Origin: DASQLQ01 sp035629935
Lineage (GTDB): Bacteria > Actinomycetota > CADDZG01 > WHSQ01
Direction: 5' to 3'
DNA: 15,932 nt
NCBI GenBank assembly: GCA_035629935.1
Contig: DASQLQ010000198.1
Coordinates: forward strand, 1-15,932
In this document: positions 1 through 7,300 of the stretch, one piece after another
Numbering within the stretch: position 1 is the first letter of the stretch
Layout: every line of letters begins with the position of its first letter
Made by a program: the position numbers and the translations under genes
The notes under the pieces: generated by a model
Database searches by the model: none
What the model was told of the DNA's origin: nothing
Seen by the model: only the letters and a program-made list of their open reading frames with translations

Positions 1-676
1 CTGCTTCCTGGGAGCTCGGGCAGAGGAGCTCGATCGGGCATTGCTCGCAGAGGGGCCGCTTCGCATCGCAGATCTGACGGCCATGAGCGATGAACAGGTC
101 GGTTACCTGGCACCAGTCCTTGCGCGGCACCAGTCCCTTCAGATCGTTCTCGATCCGCACCGCCTCTTTCGAATTCCACTTCGTTAGCCCCAGACGCACC
201 GCCACCCGGCCCACATGCGTATCGACCGCGATCCCGGCATCCGGGTCCTTCTTCGCCACCTCCGGAAAGATGTGGCCCTGCACGACGTTCGCCGTCTTGC
301 GCGCCACACCGGGCAACGTGATCAGCTCGGCCATCGTCTTCGGCACCTCTCCCCCGTACTCATCGAGCAGCCGCTGGCACATCCCCCGGACGGCCTTCGT
401 CTTCTGCCGGAAGAAACCCGTCGACTGGATGTCCTTCTGCAACTCCTCTTCGGGGACGGCCAGGTAGTCCTCCGGACGTTTGTATTTGGCGAATAGCTTC
501 GGAGTAACCGTGTTCACCATGGCATCGGTGGACTGGGCCGACAGGATCACGGAGATCACGCACTCGAGCGGAGACTGGAAATCGAGGGCGATCGTGGCCT
601 CTGGATAGGCCTTCTTGAGCCGCTTGAGGATGAGCGGCATGCGCTCGGCTAGGAGGGCAGATCGGTCGACGGGCAC
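1..676 (-). CDS. nth: Endonuclease III (DNA glycosylase/AP lyase), 3' end cut by window edge
   Basis: Base-excision repair enzyme that removes oxidised pyrimidines and nicks the abasic site. The 225 visible residues cover nearly the whole protein (E. coli Nth has 211). Seen in sequence: SAQSTD near the N-terminus, the helix-hairpin-helix segment LPGVARKTANVV with the catalytic Lys, VDTHVGRV with the catalytic Asp, and a C-terminal 4Fe-4S loop with spacing C-x6-C-x2-C-x5-C (CDAKRPLC then CEQC then CPIELLC). The frame is open to base 1, so the stop lies outside. I chose GTG at 676 because it restores the N-terminal helix (ALLAERMPLILKRLKKAYP), and TATCGT at 688-683 would place transcription start on this codon; ATG at 640 is the alternative. 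It is divergent from the TetR gene and functionally unrelated to it. Confidence 0.93.
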   Translation of the reverse strand, partial: MPVDRSALLAERMPLILKRLKKAYPEATIALDFQSPLECVISVILSAQSTDAMVNTVTPKLFAKYKRPEDYLAVPEEELQKDIQSTGFFRQKTKAVRGMCQRLLDEYGGEVPKTMAELITLPGVARKTANVVQGHIFPEVAKKDPDAGIAVDTHVGRVAVRLGLTKWNSKEAVRIENDLKGLVPRKDWCQVTDLFIAHGRQICDAKRPLCEQCPIELLCPSSQEA

Positions 677-682
677 GGCGCA

Positions 683-688
683 ACGATA
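683..688 (-). promoter_or_regulatory. Candidate -10 box for leaderless nth mRNA
   Basis: On the minus strand TATCGT fits the actinobacterial TANNNT -10 pattern and ends 6 bases before the GTG at 676. A transcript starting about 7 bases downstream would begin on the start codon. No Shine-Dalgarno sequence is visible upstream of either possible start, which agrees with leaderless initiation. No convincing -35 box was seen. Confidence 0.35.
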
Positions 689-706
689 GCGAGGGCGAAG
701 GTGGGC

Positions 707-712
707 TAGACT
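707..712 (+). promoter_or_regulatory. Candidate -10 box of the paaR-paaABCD operon
   Basis: TAGACT fits TANNNT. The predicted transcription start, near 719, would fall at the left edge of the palindrome at 721-734, so a repressor bound there would block initiation. A -35 box is not obvious. Confidence 0.35.
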
Positions 713-720
713 CACACGAA

Positions 721-734
721 CGAACGGTCGTTCG
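721..734 (+). promoter_or_regulatory. Perfect palindrome, likely PaaR-type operator
   Basis: CGAACG-GT-CGTTCG is a perfect 6+6 inverted repeat with a 2-base spacer, centred 28 bases upstream of the TetR GTG. It fits CNAACGNNCGTTNG, the box I recall for Thermus thermophilus PaaR, at every fixed position. Its place between the candidate -10 box and the repressor start suggests autoregulation of the whole paa unit, with release when phenylacetyl-CoA accumulates. Binding is inferred. Confidence 0.75.
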
Positions 735-755
735 CCACCTAGAGACGGGAACCAC

Positions 756-1358
756 GTGCCTCAAGCAGCCCCGACAGTCGAGAAAGCGCACAGCCCCCGG
801 CGGGCCGAGATGGTGCATGCAGCGGCTCGGCTCTTCTCCGAACGCGGCTACCACGGGACATCGATCCAGCACCTCGCCGACGCCTTGGGTCTGCAGAAGG
901 GTTCGCTCTACTCCCACATCGGATCGAAGGAGGAGCTGCTGTTCGACGTCGTCACCGATGGAGCGGACCGGTTCCTCGAGCGCGGCGAGAAAGCCCTGAA
1001 CATGCAAGCCCTCGCGTCGGTCAGGCTCCGCCGTTTGCTCGTCAGCCACATCGAAACGGCGATCGAACATCTCGACGCGGCAACGGTCTTCCTCAACGAA
1101 TGGCGGTATCTCTCGCCCGACCGACGCGCCAAGATCCAGGCGAAGCGCGACCGTTACGAAGACATCGCCCGCCAGATCATCCAGGATGGGATCGAGGCCG
1201 ATGAGTTCCGCGACGATGCGAACGTTCGCTTCGCTGCACGACTCGTTCTATCGGCCGGCAACTGGACGTATGCATGGTTCAAACCGGGAGGCGAATTGGG
1301 CCCGACCGAGATCGGCGAGAAGTTCGCAGACCTATTGATAAGGGGGTTGAAAGCGTGA
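756..1358 (+). CDS. paaR: TetR-family repressor, probable phenylacetyl-CoA-responsive PaaR
   Basis: DNA-binding repressor of 200 residues, first gene of the paa operon. The N-terminal TetR helix-turn-helix is clear at about residues 15-60 (AARLFSERGYHGTSIQHLAD, then ALGLQKGSLYSHIGSKEELL). The ligand-binding half contains FLNEWRYLSPDRRAKI followed by RDRYE, a pattern typical of the KstR2/PaaR-like branch. The start is the GTG at 756. Its stop overlaps the paaA start in GTGA, so the two are translationally coupled. Operon position and the palindrome upstream imply that it represses itself and paaABCD. The effector (phenylacetyl-CoA) is inferred from family and context; another acyl-CoA is possible. 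Confidence 0.85.
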   Translation: MPQAAPTVEKAHSPRRAEMVHAAARLFSERGYHGTSIQHLADALGLQKGSLYSHIGSKEELLFDVVTDGADRFLERGEKALNMQALASVRLRRLLVSHIETAIEHLDAATVFLNEWRYLSPDRRAKIQAKRDRYEDIARQIIQDGIEADEFRDDANVRFAARLVLSAGNWTYAWFKPGGELGPTEIGEKFADLLIRGLKA

Positions 1359-2278
1359 CGTACGAGGACAAGCTCGCGCAGTTCAATGAGCACATCGAAG
1401 CAGACGGCAAGGTCGAGACGGGCGATTGGATGCCCGACGACTACCGGCGCGGAGTGCTCAAGTTCATCGAGATGCACGCCAACTCCGAGATCATGGGGGC
1501 GCTACCCGAACGCGAGTGTCTCCCCCGGGCTCCGTCGCTGCGCCGAAAGATGTCACTCGCGGCCAAGATCCAGGACGAGGTCGGTCACGCGCAGCTCCTT
1601 TATCGCGTCGCCGAAGACCTGGGCAAGAGCCGGGACACGATGTACGAAGACTTGATCTACGGCAAGTCCAAGTTCCACAACGTCTTCCATTACCCGGTGC
1701 ACCACTGGGGCGACGCAGCACTCATCGGCTGGCTGATCGACGGGGCAGCACTGGTTACGCAGGCTTCCTTGCTCGATTCCAGCTACGCGCCGTACACCCG
1801 CGTGCTCAAGAGGATCTGCACCGAGGAGCAACTTCACCTTCGTCACGGCGAGCACATGACGCTCGAGCTTGCCACCGGCACGGAACATCAGCGCTGGATG
1901 TTCCAGGATGCGCTGGACCGTTGGTGGCTCGCGATCATCCATTTCTTCGGCCCCCGTTCCAACGTCGAGAAAGACCTTCTGCTGCGTTGGAAGGTCAAGA
2001 CACGGACGAACGAGGATCAGCGGCAGGAATTCCTCGACCGGTACGTGCCGAGGATCTACGAGCTCGGCTTCACGCTTCCTACCCCCACCCCGTACAAAGA
2101 CGAGAGCTCGGGACACTGGGTGATCGATGAGGACGATATCGACTGGGAGCCTCTCGAGAAGATCAAGCGCAACGAGGGACCCGAGACGGCTCGGCGCCTG
2201 ACACTCCGCAAAGACATCTACACGGAGCACCGCTGGGTGCGTGAAGCGATGTCCGGCTCCGGAACCCACGCAGCCTAG
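1355..2278 (+). CDS. paaA: Phenylacetyl-CoA 1,2-epoxidase catalytic subunit
   Basis: Catalytic subunit of the multicomponent monooxygenase that epoxidises the ring of phenylacetyl-CoA, the first ring-attacking step of aerobic phenylacetate catabolism. It has 307 residues, close to E. coli PaaA. Candidate diiron ligands by family alignment: E45 (ANSEIMG), E75 and H78 (QDEVGH), D129 (WLIDGAA), E158 and H161 (EEQLH). K71, four residues before E75, matches the conserved active-site Lys of E. coli. RAPSLRRK is a strong family motif. The GTG start at 1355 overlaps the repressor stop and has AGGGGG about 9 bases upstream; a longer open frame from 1274 would lie inside the repressor gene and adds nothing conserved. 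Confidence 0.95.
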   Translation: MTYEDKLAQFNEHIEADGKVETGDWMPDDYRRGVLKFIEMHANSEIMGALPERECLPRAPSLRRKMSLAAKIQDEVGHAQLLYRVAEDLGKSRDTMYEDLIYGKSKFHNVFHYPVHHWGDAALIGWLIDGAALVTQASLLDSSYAPYTRVLKRICTEEQLHLRHGEHMTLELATGTEHQRWMFQDALDRWWLAIIHFFGPRSNVEKDLLLRWKVKTRTNEDQRQEFLDRYVPRIYELGFTLPTPTPYKDESSGHWVIDEDDIDWEPLEKIKRNEGPETARRLTLRKDIYTEHRWVREAMSGSGTHAA

Positions 2279-2283
2279 AAGGC

Positions 2284-2586
2284 ATGGATACCTGGGAGGT
2301 GTTCCGGAGATACGGGCACAAGTCCGCGTTCGAGCACTGCGGGACAGTGACCGCGGCCGATTCCGAGATGGCGCTATTGATGGCGAAGGAGTGCTTCCTG
2401 CGGCGGCGGGAGGGAGAGCACCTCTGGGTGGTCAACCGCACGGACATCCACTCCTTCCAGGACGAGACCCTGCTCGAGGTTGCAGCCGACAAGAGCTATC
2501 GATTCCCCGAGGCCTATCGCGATGTCGTTGTGCTGCGGGAGCGAGCGCGCGAGCGCGCCGAGCAACTCGCGGGAGAGGCCGGCTAG
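2284..2586 (+). CDS. paaB: Phenylacetyl-CoA epoxidase structural subunit PaaB
   Basis: Small subunit of 100 residues needed for assembly of the PaaABC(E) epoxidase; no catalytic role is known. Recognised by WEVFRR near the N-terminus, the central stretch ALLMAKECFLRRREGEHLWV and the following DIHSF, all typical of PaaB. The ATG lies 5 bases after the paaA stop, with AGAAGG overlapping that stop as ribosome-binding site. Its stop TAG shares one base with the paaC GTG. Length is normal for the family. Confidence 0.93.
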   Translation: MDTWEVFRRYGHKSAFEHCGTVTAADSEMALLMAKECFLRRREGEHLWVVNRTDIHSFQDETLLEVAADKSYRFPEAYRDVVVLRERARERAEQLAGEAG

Positions 2587-3422
2587 TGAGCGCCTCATTG
2601 ATCTCGATGGTCACGGCCCTAGCAGACGACGAGCTCGTGTTGGGTCACCGTCACTCAGAGTGGACGGGCTTCACGCCCTACATCGAGGAAGACGTCGCCT
2701 TCTCATCCATCGCCCAGGACGAGATCGGACACGCCGCGGCGCTGTACGCGCTCATCGGGCAGATGACGGGTGACGAACCGGACAAGCTCGGGCTCGGCCG
2801 CGAGAAGTCCGAGTATCGGCACGCGGTCATCTGCGAACGCCCAAATCAGAACTGGGCATACACGCTCGCCCGTCACTGGCTCTACGACACCGCCGACTCG
2901 CTTCGGCTCGAGACTTTGGAAGCAACCGCTCACAAAGAACTCGCAGGATTGATCACGAAGATGCGCCGCGAAGAGCGCTATCACCTGCTCCACGCGGATG
3001 CCTGGATGAAACGAGTCGCCGGGGGACCCGTCGAGGGGCGCACCCGCTTGATCGACGCTCTCCACGACGCATTCTCGGAGGCGATGGGACTGTTCGAGCC
3101 GATCGAGCTGGAAGAAGACGCTGTCAAAGAAGGATGGCTGCCCGTCCCGTCCGGGGAGCTGCGCATCCGTTTCGCACACAAAGCCGGCGAAGCACTCGAT
3201 TCCTTGGGATTGCCGACCGAGATCCGATCGCGGCTGGATCAATCGGCCGAGTTCGTGGCTTCCTCGTCCGGTGACCTCATCGCGGACGGCGAAACGCATG
3301 AGGATGGCGTTTCGATTCCGTCGGGTCTCGGGGGCCGCTCGGGGGAGCACAGCAGCGATTTCGATGCACTGTGGGACGACCTCACGCACACGTTCCGGGA
3401 AGTACCGGGTGCGACATGGTGA
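2586..3422 (+). CDS. paaC: Phenylacetyl-CoA epoxidase subunit PaaC, apparently with intact diiron ligands
   Basis: Ferritin-like partner of PaaA, 278 residues. Family marks: LGHRHSEW near the N-terminus, EEDVAFSSIAQDEIGH, ERPNQNW, REERYHLLHA and a C-terminal PGATW ending in the conserved Trp. In E. coli PaaC the metal site is lost. Aligning by eye with the E. coli sequence as I remember it, this protein has E16, E46, H49, D101, E130 and H133 at all six diiron-ligand positions, where E. coli has non-ligand residues at the first three. The start is GTG at 2586 (GGGAGAGG about 7 bases upstream); the open frame reaches further left only through paaB. Its stop overlaps the paaD start. Confidence 0.93.
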   Translation: MSASLISMVTALADDELVLGHRHSEWTGFTPYIEEDVAFSSIAQDEIGHAAALYALIGQMTGDEPDKLGLGREKSEYRHAVICERPNQNWAYTLARHWLYDTADSLRLETLEATAHKELAGLITKMRREERYHLLHADAWMKRVAGGPVEGRTRLIDALHDAFSEAMGLFEPIELEEDAVKEGWLPVPSGELRIRFAHKAGEALDSLGLPTEIRSRLDQSAEFVASSSGDLIADGETHEDGVSIPSGLGGRSGEHSSDFDALWDDLTHTFREVPGATW

Positions 3423-3922
3423 CCGTTCCCACAACCTCTCTCGAGGATGAGGTCTGGGCTGCGCTTCAGAGCGTGAAGGATCCGGAGATCCCAGCCGTCT
3501 CCGTTGTCGAGATGGGGATGATCAAAGCCGTCGAGGTGGATGGGCAAGCCGTGAGTGTCACGGTGTTGCCGACGTTCACCGGATGTCCCGCCGTCCCCAT
3601 CATCAAAGAAGACGTCACGAGCGCGTTGGCGAGAGTTTCCGGTGTGGAGGCGATCCAAGTCGACTTCACGTTCGACCCCCCATGGACGACCGAACGCATC
3701 ACCGAGTTGGGACGCAAGAAGTTGAAGGAGTTCGGCCTCGCTCCCCCTACGGGCACCGGGCCCGTCCTCATCACCGAGATCGGTCTACCGAAGGTCTCGA
3801 TCTGCCCGTTCTGTGGAAGCAAGAAGACCCGCAACGAGAACGCCTTCGGGCCGACCCCGTGCCGCGCTCTCTACTACTGCGAGGACTGCCGCAACCCGTT
3901 CGAACAATTCAAACCGGTCTAA
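3416..3922 (+). CDS. paaD: PaaD, MIP18-type Fe-S/diiron maturation factor of the epoxidase
   Basis: 168-residue accessory protein thought to help mature the metal centres of the epoxidase. The N-terminal half is a MIP18 (DUF59) domain with VKDPEIP and TFTGCPAVPII (Cys57). The C-terminal half is a zinc-ribbon-like segment with C130-x2-C133 (CPFC), C149 and C155-x2-C158 (CEDC), as in E. coli PaaD. The ATG at 3416 overlaps the paaC stop; GTG at 3419 is an alternative start. It is the last gene of the unit: paaE is absent, and the next gene is convergent, overlapping its last 14 bases. Confidence 0.93.
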   Translation: MVTVPTTSLEDEVWAALQSVKDPEIPAVSVVEMGMIKAVEVDGQAVSVTVLPTFTGCPAVPIIKEDVTSALARVSGVEAIQVDFTFDPPWTTERITELGRKKLKEFGLAPPTGTGPVLITEIGLPKVSICPFCGSKKTRNENAFGPTPCRALYYCEDCRNPFEQFKPV

Positions 3923-4364
3923 CTTTCGACTCGGGGCCCCGCACCCAGGCTCGAGTGGCCGGCATGAGGAGCAATGTCAGCTCCACGACGGGGATCAAGG
4001 TGTATATCCACACCGATGCTGGCCCCAGCGCAGACGATATGGAACCCCCGCTGAATGACCATGAAGCGAAGAATCCAACGATGGAAATCACTGTGTAGAT
4101 GAGGGCGACGATCCAAACGAACCGGGATCGTCGCCTCCAGACGCCCTCTGCCAGGAGTACCGGCGGGAGCATGCGAGCGACGATGTTGATTATGAAGAAG
4201 CGCCACGGCAGTGGTTGGGGCACGTCAAAGGCGTCCACCCGACCAAACTGGTCCGACAGCAATCGGATGAGATTGCTGGCGAGCAAGATGAAAACGTAGG
4301 CGCGCACGGTGGCGGGAGGTCTGTAGAGCTGCCGGAAACCCATCGCCGGCTCGGGTTCGGTCAT
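3909..4364 (-). CDS. Small integral membrane protein, function unknown
   Basis: 151-residue protein that I cannot assign to a family. Four hydrophobic segments are visible at about residues 19-37, 53-73, 81-101 and 113-134, separated by Arg-rich loops (WRRRSRF). There is no signal peptide and no Cys. The ATG at 4364 is preceded directly by a GTG at 4367, either of which may be used; TATAGT lies just upstream and no Shine-Dalgarno sequence is seen, so translation may be leaderless. It begins 26 bases after the stop of the GGDEF/HD-GYP gene on the same strand and could be partly co-transcribed with it. Its 3' end overlaps paaD by 14 bases, tail to tail. Confidence 0.75.
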   Translation of the reverse strand: MTEPEPAMGFRQLYRPPATVRAYVFILLASNLIRLLSDQFGRVDAFDVPQPLPWRFFIINIVARMLPPVLLAEGVWRRRSRFVWIVALIYTVISIVGFFASWSFSGGSISSALGPASVWIYTLIPVVELTLLLMPATRAWVRGPESKVRPV

Positions 4365-4371
4365 CACTTCG

Positions 4372-4377
4372 ACTATA
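4372..4377 (-). promoter_or_regulatory. Candidate -10 box for the membrane-protein gene
   Basis: TATAGT on the minus strand is a near-consensus -10 box ending 4 bases before the GTG at 4367 and 7 bases before the ATG at 4364. The expected transcription start falls on or beside these codons, suggesting a leaderless mRNA. No -35 box is evident. Confidence 0.4.
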
Positions 4378-4390
4378 CGGAGAAGTGGAG

Positions 4391-7300
4391 CTAGCCGGGC
4401 TCTTCCATCTGGCCTTTGTCCCCGAAGCAATTCATGAACGCCGTGACGACGGCGGGATCGAACTGGGTGCCCGAGGCCTCCTCCAGTCTGGTGATCGCGA
4501 CCTCGTGGCTCATGCGCTTGCGATAAGGACGATCCGTCGTCATCGCGTCGTATGCGTCGCAGCACAAGATGATGCGCGACTCGATCGGGATCTCGTCGCC
4601 GACCAAAGCATCCGGATAGCCCGAGCCGTCGTAATGCTCGTGACACGCCCTCACGATGGGCCGGACGTCGGCAAGCCTGTCGATCGGGGTCAGGATCATC
4701 TCGCCCAACTCGGGGTGGGTCTTCATGATCGCCCACTCGTTGTCGTCGAGGGGGCCGGGCTTGCGGATGATGTCCGACGGGATCCCGATCTTGCCGATGT
4801 CGTGGAACAGAGCGGCGAGCTCGAGACGCTTTAGGTCCTTGCCCTCGATCCCCAGCTCGGCACCGACCTCCAGCACCATGTCGGTGATCGAGCGTGCGTG
4901 ACTCGAAGTGTATTCATCCTTAGCTTCGAGAGCGTTGGCCAGAGCCTCGACGGTTTCGAAGAACGTCCTCTCCAAGGATTCGAAGCTGCCGGCGTTCGCG
5001 ATCGCAAGCTGCGATTGGTCGGCGATGCCGGCGAGTAAGCGCATCTTCTTCTCCGAAAATGCGTCCCCGTACGCGGGCGCGACGACCGTGATGCAGCCGA
5101 AGTGAGTATCGAGGTGCATCGGTGCAACCGCGAGACTCGATCCACCGGCAAGGACTCGAGAGTCCTCCACGTACTCGAGCAAACCGTCGGGGGTCACGAA
5201 AGGCTCGCGTGTGCCAAGGAACTTTCGGGTGGAATCCTTTGGAACCCGGAGGCTCGAGACGCGCGACTTCTCGCTCTCGGAGTAGCCCCACATGGTTTGC
5301 GGAACGAGATCACCGGTCTGTGCTTCCTGCATCCAGACGGCAGCCTTGGTCGAGCCGATGATGCGGGCCGACAATTCGACGACGCGACCGAGCACTTCGT
5401 CGAGTCCCTCTGCTTGTGCCAACTCGCGGCTGAACTCGAGCAGAGCATTCGCAACCTCGGCGTCTTCCTTCTGCTCCTTGTAGAGGATCGCTTTCTGCAT
5501 GGCGATCGAGGCCTGGAACGAAAGACCTTCGAGGAGACGAAGTTGGTCCTCGGCGAAGTGGCCGTCGGGACCGTGTGGGTGCCGAACCGCGATCCAGCCT
5601 CGCAAGCCGTGACTCGCGTTCAACGGCGCGACGGCAGCCAGAGCGGGGACGGAGTTCTCGAACAGTGCCTCTATCTCGGGTGCCGTGGCGATGAAGGGGG
5701 CCGTGCGACTGGCCAGCAGCTGTTCTGCGCTCACGGGTTCGAGGCGCTGCTTGATGACATGTTCGAAACGCTCATCACCGATGAATCCGAAGTGTGCCGC
5801 ACAGGTGAAGGCGTTGGAATGCTCGTCGTGCAGCCACAGGGAAGCCTGGCGGGATTCGAGCAGCCTGGCCGCCATGCGAACGGTCTCTTGACCGATCGAA
5901 CCGAAGCTCGGGGCTTTGGAGATCAGCGAGGCGAACTCCAACAACGCCTTCGCATGCTCCGCCTCTCGCCTCTCGGCCTCGTACAGACGTGCGTTGGCGA
6001 TGGCCACCGATGCCTGCCCCGCCAGCACCTCCAGCAGCCGGACATCCTCTTCCCGGAACTGATTCAGACCGAGTTTCGAGATAACGATCACGCCGAGTAC
6101 CCGACGGTTGTAGATCAGAGGAACCGCGACGAGGGACTCGTCGATGTCTTCGCTGCCGGGTAGGTGAACCGCGTAGTCGCACTCGAGGGCATTGGGGATC
6201 AACAGAGACTTGCCGAGCTGAGCGGCTCGGCCGGTGACGCCTTCTCCGACCTTCGTCGGGCGCATGAGTGCGTCCTGCGCGCCGGGCGTTTCGCCCTTTA
6301 CAGCGATCGGCAACAGCATCTGCTCCTCGGTCACGTAAACGCGGCACGAGTGATAGTCGATGAGCGTCCGTAGCTCGTTGACGATCGTCTTGCCGATCTG
6401 GGCCACGTTGTTCAGCCGGTTCAGTTTCGAACCAAGGCTCTGGAGCATCTTGAGGTATGCAACCGAACGGACATCGCGTCCGCGCGATGCGACTGCGGTG
6501 CCCGGCCGTTCTCTCTTCTCGCTATCGAAGAGCACGACACGGTTACCACCCTTGGACTTCGCGGAGAGAGTGGCCGCCTCGGCATACGAGACGAGCTCCT
6601 TCGGGTTCATCGCATGATCGGGACCCTGCGAGATGCCTATTGAGATCGTTATCTGGCCGGCCTCACCGAACTGCAGCTGCGAAACGCGGGCCAGCAACCG
6701 GCTCGCCAGTCCCAAAGCATCTCCGGCGTCGCACGAGGGCAGGATCACGGCGAACTCCTCGCCCCCGATCCGGCAGGGCACGTCCGAGCCTCGAACGGTG
6801 TCCCGAAGGATGTCGGCGATACCCACCAGGATCTTGTCGCCCAGCGAGTGCCCGTAGATGTCGTTGACCTTCTTGAAATCGTCGATGTCGAACATGAGCA
6901 AGGCGGTCGCGTCGCGCGACCGGCTGGCGCGGGTCAATTCCTCGCGCAACCGCTCCTGGAAGTGTCTGTGGTTATAGAGCCCTGTCAGCGAGTCGTTGAG
7001 CGCTTGCTGTTCCAGGGCGGAGAGGTTCTTCGCATGAGCCATCGCCAGAGCGGCGGCGTCGGCGAAACGCTTCGCGAGCTCGAACTCTTCATCGGTGAAG
7101 CTGGCACCCTCGCCGATCCGAAAGATATTGAGAACGCCCTTAAGAGACTTCCTGGACATGAGCGGGATCGCAACCAGGGCTTGGGGAGTCGGCGGCGAAT
7201 CCAGGTTCTCTGCAAGAGTGGGATCCGCATGCGACTTGTCCGTGTAGAGCGGTTCTTTCCGCTGGGCGACCCACCCGGTGATGCCCTCGCCTACAGCCAC

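Noticed and set aside
1355..2278. BoxB (benzoyl-CoA epoxidase) as identity of the first diiron gene.
   Set aside because: RAPSLRRK, QDEVGH and the paaB, paaC and paaD neighbours fit PaaA; Box systems lack those partners.
3923..3945. GGGGCCCC after paaD as a terminator stem.
   Set aside because: The palindrome has no loop and no T-run follows; it lies inside the convergent membrane-protein coding sequence.
5102..6163. Long plus-strand open frame (353 codons) inside the GGDEF/HD-GYP gene, and a similar one at 6848-7750.
   Set aside because: They run antisense to clear GAF/GGDEF/HD-GYP coding sequence. Their products are low-complexity and match no family; such frames are expected opposite GC-rich genes.
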